From contig NC_030987.1 of assembly GCF_000149955.1 (NCBI RefSeq), forward strand, positions 1,148,003 to 1,212,002: 64,000 bases of DNA, given 5' to 3'. Shown here piece after piece: positions 45,301-56,445 of the stretch (positions are counted from its first letter, which is position 1; every line of letters begins with the position of its first letter). A model generated the notes under the pieces. That model searched no databases. It was not told the DNA's origin and was given only the letters and a program-made list of their open reading frames with translations. This DNA comes from Fusarium oxysporum f. sp. lycopersici 4287 (lineage: Eukaryota; Ascomycota; Sordariomycetes; Hypocreales; Nectriaceae). Both the position numbers and the translations under genes were made by a program.

Positions 45301-46242
45301 ATGCTGAGAATACTTTTTATATGCGATGTGGCCAAAGACGGCGAGTATCAGAGTTAACAGCAAAACGCTATACACGAAGATGGAAGCAAATGAGAGGCAA
45401 GGCAAAAGACCGACTCTGCAAGACTTGGAGTCTTTGACGTCTGGGAGCTTCGGGCAGACACCAGGGCAGTCGACACATACGCAGCGGTAATCGGGGTCCT
45501 CATCATTGCATTTCTTCGGTGTCATGTCCAATGGATGGAGGTCGCGGTCGCTGTAATCAGTCGGAAAGTTGATCTGGAAAGGAGAACCGACGAGAGGTTT
45601 CTTGTCTCCAAGGAACTTCAGCATCTCGGTATAGTTCTTAGCACCACCACCAATCAAGTCCATCGCCTTGCTGTTTGCGCCGCCAAACTTGACTTCTTTG
45701 CAACTGTCATAGAAACCAGAGCCATATTTCTCTGAAATGAGCTGGTCGAGCTCTGTTACGAGCTTCTTGCCATTCTTGGGGGCAGAGTCGGTAACATTGA
45801 TAAAGAGAGACTGGTCCGGAGAACATGTGAATGTACAAAAGAGGTTGAAGAAGTTGTCTTTGCAAGCTGGACAAGACCCAATGAGTGTACTTGGTGTACC
45901 GAGCTCGGACTTGAGTGCTTTGATCTATGTATCGCATATTAGTATGAGGTAGCATGAAGGTTCATGGGATATGCTCACTTGATCCAGGCTACAGCAAACA
46001 GGTCCGGTCTTCCATTTTTGGCCGCAAAGTTCGACGAGTTCGTTACGAAGCTCTTCGTCGGGATCTTCGGCCAAACCATTGTCGACACAGGGAAGTTCTT
46101 TGCCGAAAAAACTCTGCTTTCCACAGTGGCCGCGGAAGGCGCATCGTCCAGCTTCATGTTTCGGAGTATACTGCTCAGCAAAGCCGAGGCCAGCAAGAAG
46201 CGCAGCCACAGCTCCAAGCTGAGGCACGATGCGTTGATGCAT
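42367..46242 (-). CDS. NCR1: Niemann-Pick C1 sterol transporter (Ncr1)
   Basis: Vacuolar/lysosomal membrane protein that moves sterol from the lumen into the membrane. Exons 45979-46242 and 42367-45924 (54-bp intron) give 1273 residues, normal for fungal NPC1. A signal peptide (MHQRIVPQLGAVAALLAGLG) precedes the Cys-rich N-terminal sterol-binding domain (GRCAFRGHCG, CCSLDQ, CPACKDNFFNLFCTFTCSPD). After the first membrane helix (FASIFVYSVLLLTLILAVFG) comes a long luminal domain. The sterol-sensing domain lies at about residues 590-765 and includes FIVLAVGVDNIFLIVHELER. A Cys-rich second luminal domain (DQCCVEHGQTC) and a final RND-type helix bundle follow, ending in an acidic tail. The ATG at 46242 is the first in frame; codons further up begin with GTG. 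Confidence 0.96.
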
Positions 46243-46554
46243 CTCGAAGTGAGGGAGCCGCACGCGGCGGAGGATATGTATGGAGTCGTAGGCCTACTTG
46301 GTCGCGATCGAAGTCTGGTGTGGATATCGCTCTCAAGTTGACGTACGACAGGTACGATGCGACGATAAGCGTGGGATGATGATGATGGTTAAGATGTTCG
46401 AGAAGCAATCATAATAGATTGTAGAATTGAAGTTTAGAAATTGAGCAACGTGACTCAAGTGGAGGTGAAACTCTAAAGACGACGCGTCGACAAAGTAGGC
46501 GCAACCGAAACGGTTGCAGGTTCAGACTTGGAGGCAGGTGGTGATGTCGTAGCG

Positions 46555-46572
46555 CAGCAGCAGCAGCAGCAG
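46555..46572 (+). repeat. (CAG)6 microsatellite
   Basis: Six CAG triplets about 310 bp upstream of the NCR1 start codon. On the NCR1 strand this reads as CTG repeats and could lie in its leader. Confidence 0.8.
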
Positions 46573-47515
46573 CCGTAACCGTAGCAGGTAGCTCGGTGAC
46601 GGGTACAATGGAAAGCTTGGATGGGGCCCCGATGGCGGGCGCTGTAGAGGTCACGGTCGACCTGCGTCATTGGTTTCTGTGGGCTAGGCCTGCCTCTAAT
46701 TCGCCAGCGTGATTAACTTAGTGGTCCTTGTGGTCTAAGAGGCCGGGGTTAGAGGCCGGGTTTGAGCTTAGCCATCGCATGAGCTACAGTCAATGATTCA
46801 TTCGGAGTTTGACTACCCTAGAGATAAAGAGATGAATTTGATACATTTACTGATCTTTCATGTAATATCGAGGTAGCAATTATTGAAATCATGGTCGGTA
46901 AGGTTTGGCTTCTAAGTAGGGTCCTTAAGTCTATTCGTAGGTGCAAGGTTTCTATAGGGGTCAAGGGCAGTCCAAGAGTCGTATTCGTCTGTCCCCATGC
47001 ACAAAGATCAATATCAGCAGCAGAACTGCAAAAATGTACCGCCCTTTTCTCAGATACCAACCACTATATGTGTCTAAGAGAGCATACCATATAATTTATT
47101 GCTTAATCCTAAGCCTACTCATTGACCTAGAAACTTGGAAGAACCTATAGGTACTTAGGTAACACTAACTGCTCCGATTCCAATGGTTCAACTCAGACAA
47201 AAATCAACGCAGTAGTACAGAAGACCACCATAAGTTAAGACTCTGCTAGCCAGATAAACAACTTCCATTAATATCGTCTAAGCCTAATCACAGAAGCAGC
47301 CAAGTTGGTCCTACCATAAGATATGAACCATGAGATATTCTCGCTCAGGCATCCCCAATTTTCCACCCAACACAGGCCCGTGTAAAGTTAATCAACAGAC
47401 CCAAAGGTAAATTCAGTTGTGAATGCCCTCAATAAACCTAAAGGCTTTAGGTCTTGCACTACCCATTAACTGTATTGTATTTACAACTTTGCAACCTAAA
47501 GGCTCGTTATCATGG

Positions 47516-47521
47516 CACGTG
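47516..47521. promoter_or_regulatory. CACGTG E-box upstream of the Cue2-like gene
   Basis: CACGTG within GGCACGTGATAC, about 245 bp before the start codon at 47764 and 115 bp before the TATA box. On the reverse strand it reads ATCACGTG, the core also present between PEX14 and NDC80. Confidence 0.35.
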
Positions 47522-47631
47522 ATACGGTTAAGCAACTTCACTAACTCCACCTTCGCTCAAGAGCCCTGAAAACACCATGACTCTTTCAATCTTTCTGTGC
47601 GTCATTCGGCCTTTCAATTTGGCAACGTCAT

Positions 47632-47639
47632 TATATAAA
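47632..47639 (+). promoter_or_regulatory. Probable TATA box (TATATAAA)
   Basis: 125 bp before the start codon of the Cue2-like gene, the expected distance for a short leader. Confidence 0.45.
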
Positions 47640-47763
47640 GCACGGGAAGCTTCTGAAGACTGAGCGACATAGTTTCTCTTATTACCTGTAGGATCTTATA
47701 AAGTACCATGCTTTATTCTGGAACCAGCCATAACCGATATCACAACACTATCCCTCCCCCAAG

Positions 47764-49592
47764 ATGCCGGAAACCTCAGAAGAGCTTGTGCAGAAGCTGG
47801 TGGTATGTTCATTTATTACTGTTCTGATGGTTTCAGCGCGTATATATCTAGTTGCCGAGTCATACAAGCGAACTTTCGAGCCAGTATGGCACCAAGATAT
47901 CGTGAGAATGACTATGAGATATAATATCGTGTTCATGCACTGTCATAGACAGCAGACTTCATTCTAACATATGATGCTACAGGAAAAATTCAGGTCGCTC
48001 CTGGACGAAGCCCTCGTAGTTGCCATCGCCAGCGACCATGATCTCACAGAAGCTTCCCAGTATAAGTCAGCTCAGACTGTCTTAGAAGACCTTGCCCAGC
48101 ATGTCACAACAGAAGAAGCAACTGGATTCAACCCAAGTGGCATCTCGAATATGCCTGAAGATTTGAATGGCGACGAGAGTACAGTTGAGACAAGCAGCCA
48201 GCAGGCCTCTCGTGCTCACGACACAGATACCACTTCCGCCAGCGATCAAACCGCATCGACAGCAAACACAACCTACTCCATACCCAGACTTACTTCATTC
48301 GATGATGATAGCGAGGAGAATAAAGTTCTTCTCCTCCAAAGCATGTTTAGCGAGCTCAAGGAATTTGACATTAAACACTCACTGAAAAAGGCAAATGGTG
48401 ATGTGCAGACTGCGCTCGATGACCTACTGAACATCCAGTATCTTAAATCAACAGGGCAAGAGCAGAAGGGCATTAATGGATTCTTTGAGCCTGACGAAGC
48501 CGCCGGGAAGAAGAAGAAACGGAACAAGAAGAAGGGCAAGAAAGCTCTCGGAAGCGAAACACCATCATCCAGCAGTGGAACTGCCTCTCCATCCCCCGAT
48601 GACCAAAAAGAGTTGAAGCGTATGTTCTAACCAATCATTTACCAGAATGTGATAACTAACTGTCCGACGTAGGCCAGGACGAGATCGCATATCTAGCAGA
48701 CAGGCTGGACTTACCTTTTGAAGTAGTCTCCGAGATCTACTACAACAAACGCTGTGCGAGTGGTGCCGCTGCAGTTGAGATCTTGCATCGATACATGTCG
48801 CAAGGCATCGAAACCCACGATAAAGAGGGCAAGAAATATGCACAGGAGCTGGCCCAAAAGTATCAAAATGTCCCAGAGAAGTTTATGTCGACAATCGTTC
48901 AGGTTACGGACTCCATATCGCAAGAATCAGACGACATCGCGGCGCTTGTTAGCAAACATTTCGTCAAGAATCCCTGGACCCAGAAGCTTGAGGTCAGTTA
49001 TCAACTGACGCCACTGCCTGTAGAGGACATCGAAGGATTCGAGACAGTTACACGAGGCAAATCCAAGCTAGCCCGGCCCGTCTCAGGAAGCACGAGCTTT
49101 CCCGTCGGCTCGTCAGCGTACGCGCAAGCTGCTGAGAGAGCCAGCCAATACAATCGAGCCAAACGTGAAGCAGCCGCTTCGGCAGCATCCTTAAATCGAC
49201 GTGGTGCCTCTAATCCACTCTATCGACAGGCAGCAGGTTATTATTCTGAAAGGGCACGAGAGCAGGCTCGATACGAAATGCATGCTACATCAACGGCGGC
49301 AAATCTACTCGTTGATAAGCAAAGCACATCAACTTCGATTGACTTACACGGCGTTAACGTGCAGTCTGGTGTGAGCATTGCTCGCGAGAGAGTCCAGTCC
49401 TGGTGGGCTGGCTTAGGAGAGTTTCGGTCTGATAAGGCTCGACAGCAGCCGTTTACTGTCATAACTGGACTTGGCCGCCATAGTGCTGGTGGTGTGTCAC
49501 AGCTGAGACAAGCTGTAGCTGCAGCTCTCCTCCAAGACGGGTGGAAGATGCAGGTTGAGACTGGACGCTTTCTCATCAAGGGTAGGCGATAA
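47764..49592 (+). CDS. CUE-DUF1771-SMR protein, Cue2-like
   Basis: Resembles yeast Cue2, the endonuclease that cuts mRNA under collided ribosomes in no-go decay. Exons 47764-47802, 47983-48619 and 48673-49592 (introns 180 and 53 bp) give 531 residues. A CUE-type ubiquitin-binding fold is clearest at ENKVLLLQSMFSELKEFDIK to ALDDLLNIQYL, about residues 125-165. A Lys-rich patch follows (GKKKKRNKKKGKKALG). A second three-helix unit (EIAYLADRLDLPFEVVSEIY) comes next, then a DUF1771-like charged helix region (AAERASQYNRAKREAAASAA). The C-terminal SMR domain keeps its hallmarks, SIDLHGV and VITGLGRHSAGG, ending at FLIKGRR. The family's catalytic Asp-x-His is present in DLH. The 13-codon first exon is supported by phase and a TTCTAACAT branch point. 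Confidence 0.9.
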
Positions 49593-50177
49593 AAGCCAAG
49601 CTAAGAAAGCCTTGCGGCGGCTATCTCAACCATGTTTTGGAAATCTTCCGCATTGACCTCGATCAACCAGATCGGCAATTCTCACGACATCTCATTGCTC
49701 AAACGGCCAGATGGGATAATACTTCCTCCAAGTTTTGGTCGTTTTGATGGCATGTTGGAGTTCTGGACCCCAATTCAAGCAAAGGCTTACGCAACCTCTG
49801 ATCCACAAATGAACCCGAAACAGTCATGACAACCAACTGCATGTTTTCTGCGTCAGCCCTGGCGAATAGACGAGCGAAAATAGTACTGTTAGTGCAGCCA
49901 TTGCCATGGAAACTCGGACCATGTAGCTTTAAGGCTGTGCTAGGCACGCACGAAACATGATCCTTCGCTCCATGCGCTAGACCTCTGCAAAAGACCAGAG
50001 TAAACGCGGCGGTTTCCTAGATAGGATATGATTTTGCTTTTATTTTGTCACATCATGCCCCTGTGGGTGCCATCACAGTGTCATTGTATAAGTACTGAGC
50101 TGTCCGCCATGAGACACCAGTATCACAACTTACAAGGCTGACCATAAAACTCACGGATCACTCATCGACACTTCAAT
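49593..50177. other. Intergenic region
   Basis: 585 bp between two plus-strand genes. No feature beyond the likely promoter of the membrane-protein gene. Confidence 0.55.
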
Positions 50178-50926
50178 ATGGCGGCCAAGAACCAGTCAGG
50201 ACAGCCTTCCTATGAGCCTCTTCCCAGAGAGGACCCCGCAGCTGCGCTGCTGTCACCATCTGAGCGGGAGGATAGAGACAATGGAAAGACGCCCGTATTC
50301 AGACTCGCTTTCTCGCCTATTATGTTGTTACGATTGATGATTGTCCCTATCGTCATCACCGATGTAGTTTTTATCTGCATGCCCCAGGCCTCCCCAGGAT
50401 CAGCCGCCGCGTTCGCGATGGGTGGAATTTTCTTGGTTATGTGGCATGCGTCCCGCGTCTTCAAGAGCCTCCTCCCCGGCAGGAAGAGCAACAAGTTCGA
50501 CCTCAAGATCGGAAACTTTTTCTGCACCATTGGCACGACTTCGCTCGCCTCACGCACAAGCCGTGGAGCCTGGACTTATCTTGTCAGCGCTATCGACTTT
50601 TCTTTCGGTCTTTTCTTCATCGGGCCCAGTGTTCTGTCCTTCATTACATATAACTGGTATCATCACGCAAATGTTTCGGGTCTGAGTCTTACTGTTGTGT
50701 AAGTATACGACTAATGGTTTCGGTCATTCAAGTGATGCTAATAGTGTATGACAGGATCATGCAGTCGGCCATTGCTGTCCTGAACCTGATCAGTCTTTTC
50801 CGCAAGATGAAGATCGTTGTCTACAGGGGCGAGGACGAGCAGGACTACCTGTACTCGATTCCCGACCTCGATGTCTTCCGAGACGAAGTTTCTGAGCCCC
50901 GCGACTCGATGGCTTCTGAGGTCTGA
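50178..50926 (+). CDS. Four-helix membrane protein, function unknown
   Basis: Exons 50178-50698 and 50755-50926 (56-bp intron, GTAAGT donor, GCTAAT branch) give 230 residues. After a polar head (about 45 residues, SYEPLPREDPAAALLSPSER) four hydrophobic segments follow: MLLRLMIVPIVITDVVFICM, AFAMGGIFLVMWHAS, YLVSAIDFSFGLFFIGPSVL and, in exon 2, IMQSAIAVLNLISLF. A short charged C-terminus follows (KIVVYRGEDEQDYLYSIPDL). Size and topology recall small fungal four-helix (MARVEL-like) proteins of the plasma membrane, but I cannot assign it to a family. Start codon context (TTCAAT ATG G) is acceptable. Confidence 0.82.
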
Positions 50927-51199
50927 AAGACCAAATCGGAACTTTGCTAAAGAAACCCACTACCTGCCCTTCTATCTCTTTCGTCTGAGGATAGCATCTA
51001 GTACAAAAGACTGGGGCCAGGAAGACCATGGATTAGCCCGTTACGGTAATGTTCCGAGAACAATATCCAGCTGGAAAAGTGCAAATGATGTAGTCTATGA
51101 GTAAACTGTATTTTGCTGTCACAGTGACAGACGGTATAGATAGCTTTCGAGTAGCCTAACGTGAGATACGAATTGAACATTGCTGTTCACCTCCATCCT

Positions 51200-52121
51200 C
51201 TACTGCTTCTGTCGTTGAAGATTCTGTCCAACCCTCTCCCACACAGCCTGGCCTGTAGTAAAGGTGGTGAAGAACATGGCCAAACTAACCAGGCCAGGCT
51301 CAAGCTTGACCCAGCCAACCGTAGTGGTAGGAAGAAGCATATCAATGAGATCAGACACGAGAGTGCGGAGGAGAACGTAGCCCTCCCTCTTAAACTTCTT
51401 GATCCAAGCACGTCTCTCGGTCTTGCGTTTATTGACGATGCTCTTGAGACGCTCACGCTCCTTGTCGAGATCATCCTTGGTCATCTTTTCAGAGAGAACG
51501 GCAGTCTCCTTCTCTGTAGCGATAAGCTCGGCTGGCTTCTCAGTAGAGCTGATGCTGACAGTCTCGCGTTTGACAGAGGCAGGAGTGCCAGCGACTAATT
51601 GATACAGTCTGATAACCGTGACAAGAACAGAAGTGTACAATCCAGCGAACCAGAAAAGTTGTGACTGGTAATCAATCTCCTGGAACTTCTCAGGACTAAA
51701 GACACGGAGGTTCTCGATGCTGCAGAGATCAAGGAGGGTCAAAGTCTCCATCATGCCGAACATGCCGAAGCAAGTCTTGCTAATGATATCGAGCCATATA
51801 TCAAGGCTCTTATCGCCTTGAGCGACGTAGACGAGCCATCCTGCGCGGAAAGTGTCTAAAAAGCGGAAGAACCGAATGAAGCGTCTGGAGACGTTGATCT
51901 GGCTGCCCAAAGCACGGAGAGATAATGTTGATGAGACCTTAGGCTGGACGAGAGCAAACAGAGCCGGGTACCAAACTAGAAGAGAGCATATCGCTTGAAA
52001 ACCACGGAGGATTCGCTCGATGCCGACTGAGAATAGTTAGTTAGTGTGTCTTGCAAGGATTTGTGAGAGAAATACCAAGATCAGTGCCAAAGGCAACAAA
52101 ATGCTCATATGTTCCCACCAT
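51200..52121 (-). CDS. PEX11-family peroxin
   Basis: PEX11 proteins tubulate the peroxisomal membrane and drive its division. Exons 52076-52121 and 51200-52026 (49-bp intron, ACTAAC branch) give 290 residues. The family core is visible: GIERILRGFQAICSLLVWYP near the N-terminus and VSRRFIRFFRFLDTFRAGWL in the membrane-remodelling amphipathic region. Helical segments LFWFAGLYTSVLVTVIRLYQ and GLVSLAMFFTTFTTGQAVWE follow. Between them is a charged coiled-coil-like insert (DDLDKERERLKSIVNKRKTE). Filamentous fungi have several PEX11 paralogues (PEX11, PEX11B, PEX11C); which one this is cannot be told by eye. The 46-bp first exon encodes MVGTYEHFVAFGTDL. Its stop is 274 bp from the stop of the four-helix gene, so the two converge. 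Confidence 0.88.
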
Positions 52122-52583
52122 AACTGCTAGTCTACCAAGACAGAGGTGTAAGATACAAATTGAAAGAACTCGAGATTTATGCCACGAATTTATATACGTC
52201 TAATGCAAATGAACAGAAAATTACAAATCATTGACCCCTGGTGGTTAGGTTGTTTGTTGAATAGGCGGTGTTGATGGGGCCAGCCAGTAGTTCAATGTTA
52301 GTGGATCCTTACATCCACGTATATGAATACGGCAATTTGAAGCGACTTGAATATGAGTGAATGATACAATGTTTTCATATGCATCTAAGCTGTTTTTATG
52401 TTGACATGAAGATGAGTCAGGCAGACAGACATAGTTTACTTAACCAGCTCTTACTCCCATTGAACAATAAGTAAATATAACACATGGCATCTACCTAATA
52501 GTTGTAGTTATGCACAAGTACGATGCAAGACACGTCAAGCTTAATTCTTTCCTCTCCATACCCTTTTCTACTCAAGATACCAA
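52122..52583. other. Intergenic region
   Basis: 462 bp, AT-rich, holding the PEX11-family promoter and the 3' end of the complex I gene. Nothing else seen. Confidence 0.55.
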
Positions 52584-54173
52584 TTATTGACCGGGAGACA
52601 CCAACTTGCCTTGGGCTCTGGCATTATGGTTCCATCCACCAGCAAGGGCCTCACCACCATGCTCCTGAGAGAACTTCTGGATACGAGCCTCAAGCTCAGG
52701 TCGGAAGTGTCGAATAAGACCCTGAATAGGCCAGGCGAAGGCCTCTCCCAGAGCTAAGCATCATTAGTACAGCGTTATAGATGGGTGGTTGATATGAGAA
52801 CTTACCGCAAATAGTGTGACCCTCAACCTGCTTGGTGAGCTCCTGGAGCATGTCAATCTCACGCTCACGGGCCTGACCCTTCTCAAATCGCTTCATCATC
52901 TGCTCTGTCCACTTGCTACCCTCTCGGCAAGGTGTGCACTGGCCGCAACTCTCGTGGCGGTAGAAGTGGCTGAGACGGCTGATAGCTCGGACAATATCGG
53001 TGCTCTTATCCATAACGATAACAGCAGCAGTGCCAAGACCAGACTGGCTGTCCTTGAGGGCATCGAAGTCCATCAGTTGGTCATCACAGACGTGCTTGGG
53101 GAGAACAGGAGTAGAAGAACCACCGGGGATGACGGCCAAAAGGTTATCCCATCCACCTCGAACACCACCACAGTGCTTGTCAATCAGCTCACGCAGAGGG
53201 ATGGACATCTCCTCCTCAACAGTGCAGGGGTTGTTGACATGGCCAGAGATACAGAACAACTTGGTACCCTGGTTTCGCTCACGGCCGAAGCCAGCAAACC
53301 AGCTTCCTCCTCGTCGGCAGATAGTAGGGGCAACGGCAACAGTCTCGACGTTGGTAACAGTTGAAGGGCATCCGAAAAGACCGACGGCAGCAGGGAACGG
53401 AGGCTTAAGACGAGGCTTTCCAGGCTTGCCCTCCAGAGACTCAATAAGAGAAGTCTCCTCACCACAGACGTAGGCACCGGCACCTCGGTGCAGGTAAACA
53501 TCGAAGTCGTAGCCGGAGTCACAGGCGTTCTTTCCGATCAGGCCGGCGGCGTAAGCCTCGTTGATGGCTCGCTGGAGAACAGCAGCCTCCTCGACGAATT
53601 CACCACGGATGTAGATATAGGCGGCGGTTGCATTCATGGCTCGGCCAGAAATAAGACATCCCTCGATGAGCTTGTGTGGGTCCTTTCGCATAATCTCACG
53701 GTCCTTGCAGGTTCCGGGCTCACCCTCATCGGCATTGACGACGAGGTAACGGGGCTTGGTGTCCTTGTCCCAGTCCTTGAAGTTCATGAAAGACTACAGA
53801 GCGTTGGGTTAGAGACAATTGATGCTGGTTCGGTCTCTTGACCCGTAAAACCAATCTTGGAGAAACCTACCCATTTGAGACCCGAGGGGAAACCAGCACC
53901 ACCTCGTCCTCGAAGACCGGAGGCCTTGACCTCGCTAATGATCCAATCGTGTCCCTTGAGAATAATCTCCTTGGTCTTGTGCCAATCACCCATCTTCCTA
54001 GCACTCTTGAGGTCTACGGGATATCGGTTATAGAGGTTCTGGAAAATGCGATCCTGGTCTCGTAGACCACCGTATGTTCGCTTCGGGGCGCCGTCCTGGA
54101 CAGTAGCCAGACCCCTCACGGCGGTCCGTGAGAGGCCGACAGCCTTCTTGGGCGCCGTTCTCGTGGACAGCAT
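52584..54173 (-). CDS. nuo-51: NADH:ubiquinone oxidoreductase 51 kDa subunit (complex I, NDUFV1)
   Basis: Carries the NADH site, FMN and the N3 iron-sulphur cluster of mitochondrial complex I. Exons 53871-54173, 52806-53793 and 52584-52753 (introns 77 and 52 bp) give 486 residues, normal for the family. An Arg/Thr/Ala-rich presequence ([20 protein letters not shown]) is followed by the mature protein. The nucleotide-binding motif is [16 protein letters not shown] (about residues 85-101), and further conserved blocks are [15 protein letters not shown] and [20 protein letters not shown]. The cluster ligands are Cys384, 387 and 390 in [12 protein letters not shown] plus Cys430 in HTIC. That last Cys codon ends one base before the second intron. 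It diverges from dynactin p27, with a double CCAAT element between them. Confidence 0.97.
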
Positions 54174-54655
54174 TGTGCTCGATCGTTGTCGGGTGGCGGT
54201 TTGGAGATGGTTGAACGTCAGGTTGCGGCACTTCAAGTTTCCCGGGCGAGATCCATTTCGTGACCAGGCCGTTCAGAAATAGCGGGCTAGTGATTGGCCA
54301 ATCCATTACGCGATTATTCAGCCACTCGAGTTAGCCAGGACTTTACTCCACACCAATCCTCACATACTAACATAAGTCCTTCTTATCATTTCTGTTAAGC
54401 GCATCAATTGCCCTTCGCCCCCGATTTGCCTCCAACCGATATCCTGGAGTCATAGATCCTTGTAGCGTTGCATCACGTAAGCAGTCAAGGAAGTGTTTCT
54501 ATTCGACGGACTCCATCTGCGGTGTCGCAACACCAACTCGAGTATCGTGGGCTTTGTATACAAGCTTCGTCTCGGCTTCCTCCGCCGTGTCGATGAGAAA
54601 TGACCAACCCTAGCACATTGATATCTATGCAATGATAACTTGAGTCGCATTCATC
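54174..54655. other. Divergent promoter region nuo-51 / dynactin p27
   Basis: 482 bp between two start codons facing away from each other. It contains the inverted CCAAT pair at 54293-54302; otherwise no feature. Confidence 0.6.
54293..54302. promoter_or_regulatory. Inverted CCAAT pair (ATTGGCCAAT)
   Basis: A perfect 10-bp palindrome made of ATTGG and CCAAT back to back, 120 bp upstream of the complex I start codon. CCAAT is the site of the HAP/CBF complex, which controls respiratory genes in fungi, so a role in nuo-51 expression is a fair inference. Confidence 0.5.
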
Positions 54656-55287
54656 ATGTCTAGCAAAAGACATTCCATTCTTCCCGCTATCGATCGCAGT
54701 GGTCCTAGGCCCCCCGTCCATTTCTCAGACTCCCTGACCATCTCCGACAATGCGATTCTCCAAGGAACACACTCGATCACGATACAATCAGAAACGGTAG
54801 TACACCCTCGATCAAAGTTTGAGTCAAACTCCGGATCTATTCTTATCGGGCGACGATGTCTCATTCACGAACGAACACACCTGGGAACTCGCCCTGTCGA
54901 CCCTGATACTGCGCAACGTGGTGGCATCGTGCTGGCAGACTTTGTTACAATCGAGGCAGGCAGTATTATTGAAGCTGGCAATACCGAGATCGGCGAGGGT
55001 ACGGTAGTTCACGCTGGGTCAACTATTGGAAGTGGTGCTAGGATCGGCAAGGTAGATATGAAACCCCATCTTCGTGATCAGGAGCTGACAATATCTAGAA
55101 CTGCACTATTACGCAGATGACAAAGATTGCCCCTGGAACGATATTGCCTGACAACACTGTCGTCTTCTCGAACGGGACAAGACGAATCGATCGACGTAAC
55201 CTTGCTGATCAGAGGAAGATTGCCTTAATGAAACAGCTCGCAGTCTTGCGAAAAATGATACCCAGTAACGCCGACAAATTTAAATAA
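54656..55287 (+). CDS. DCTN6: Dynactin subunit p27 (DCTN6)
   Basis: Pointed-end-complex subunit of dynactin, the dynein cofactor. Exons 54656-55051 and 55099-55287 (47-bp intron) give 194 residues. The protein is a left-handed parallel beta-helix built from hexapeptide repeats, seen as ISDNAILQGTHSITIQSETV, IEAGSIIEAGNTEIGEGTVV and HAGSTIGSGARIGKNCTITQ. It closes with the p27-like APGTILPDNTVVFSNG before a C-terminal helix (RKIALMKQLAVLRKMIP). The insertion between early coils (HERTHLGTRPVDPDTAQRGG) corresponds to the variable loop of this family. The order of repeats and the C-terminal helix fit p27 better than p25. Confidence 0.9.
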
Positions 55288-55602
55288 GATACCCATTGAT
55301 ATACTCTTTTGAACGACCTCATTATATATACGATTCCGCTCGGCGGGTCTCCTTTTGGCGATACTCCTTTGTTCTATCACCATATTGATCACAAAGAATC
55401 TACAGACACATTCTCCATAAAGTGTAGTTACACCTCAGGAGCATCATCCAACACCGAATAGCAATCCCATCCCATCACAACGGGTAGAGTGCGAAAATGC
55501 CTGCAGCTCATATTAAAATATTAGTATTGCCAAGAGAGGGTATATGGTACATAAATCAAGACCGAGATATAAGTCGTGCCTTTTCGAGAAGAGTCAAGAC
55601 TG
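55288..55602. other. Intergenic, shared 3' region
   Basis: 315 bp between two convergent genes; nothing seen beyond 3' sequence. Confidence 0.6.
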
Positions 55603-56445
55603 TCATCTTCGGTCTCTGTGAAATAAGGCCAGCCCTGTTATCACCACCATAATAGCCCATCTCTCTCCAAGAAGTCCTGTCAAGCCCGTTCCCATAAATC
55701 GAAAATGCGCAACCTTTGTCAAACTTCTTCCATCGCCCATCGTCCAAGCTGCAACAACTTCGTTTCCTCGGCTATCTTTAAAGCCGCCTGGCGCAAACGC
55801 CATATTTCCTCCTCCAGGAGCACCACGGCTCATACGCACAAGCTTCCAGCCATAATAATGACCACCCAAGCTTGCTATGACATCTCCACGTGAGCGCCTC
55901 CACTCGAATCTCTCCCGTGGTCCATTGCCTCCTGGTCCGACTTCAATAGCAAAGCTATAGCCTGTACCGAGACCACTGTGTGAACCTACTGGTTCAACTA
56001 CTTCGCGTGCCAATGGAGCTCCCGAGCCTGGCACTGGAGGCAATTCGACTTCGAAACTAGCACTCATGAACATGAATCTTGCAGAAGCCAGAGGTGAATA
56101 TGACGGGTCTGGACCAGAGTGTAAAAGAATTGGCGGTAGATCACTCAGGCCGGAATGTGCGGAGTAGAGATAGAGAGGGTGGTTTTGATGTTCAGCAAGT
56201 GTATAGGAATTATTGGGCCATCCTTGATAGTAGAGATTGAACGCCGGTGGGAATTGGCGTGGAACAGCCGATGGTTGGCTGGGGCCGGCAGTTGGAGGAG
56301 GAGGAGGAGCTTGTGATGCTGATGATGATGCTTTTGGCTGTGGAGCTGCAGCTGCAGGCGGTGGTTGTGCCGGGAGCTTCTTATGCTGGTTCTGGCTCTC
56401 AGCGTATGAAGGCGGAGGTTCATCTGGAACATCAGAGGGATTCAT
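55603..56445 (-). CDS. PPxY-motif protein, possibly tubby/LURP-like beta domain
   Basis: Single exon, 280 residues. The N-terminus carries a PPxY motif (PPPSY, residues 10-14), the ligand of WW domains such as those of Nedd4/Rsp5 ubiquitin ligases. A low-complexity Ala/Pro/Gln/Ser stretch follows (QPPPAAAAPQPKASSSASQA) to about residue 65. The rest looks like a compact beta-rich domain: HPLYLYSAHSG, FSFAIEVGPGG-like strands, ERFEWRRSRGD, GWKLVRMSRG, GNEVVAAWTMGD and AHFRFMGTG, then a hydrophobic helix (LLGERWAIMVVITGLALF). That order of strands ending in a buried helix recalls the tubby C-terminal/LURP fold, but this is inference from pattern only. An Rsp5-type adaptor or substrate role is a guess. 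Confidence 0.78.
   Translation of the reverse strand: MNPSDVPDEPPPSYAESQNQHKKLPAQPPPAAAAPQPKASSSASQAPPPPPTAGPSQPSAVPRQFPPAFNLYYQGWPNNSYTLAEHQNHPLYLYSAHSGLSDLPPILLHSGPDPSYSPLASARFMFMSASFEVELPPVPGSGAPLAREVVEPVGSHSGLGTGYSFAIEVGPGGNGPRERFEWRRSRGDVIASLGGHYYGWKLVRMSRGAPGGGNMAFAPGGFKDSRGNEVVAAWTMGDGRSLTKVAHFRFMGTGLTGLLGERWAIMVVITGLALFHRDRR

Larger units (their letters stand above)
46243..47763. other. 1.5 kb divergent promoter region NCR1 / Cue2-like gene
   Basis: No gene is supported. It contains six CAG triplets (46555-46572) on the NCR1 side, an E-box (47516-47521) and a TATA box (47632-47639) on the other side. Confidence 0.55.

Noticed and set aside
13970..46242. A sterol gene cluster formed by ERG13, the DHCR24-like gene and NPC1
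   Set aside because: The genes are spread over more than 30 kb with many unrelated housekeeping genes between and no shared promoters; not a cluster.
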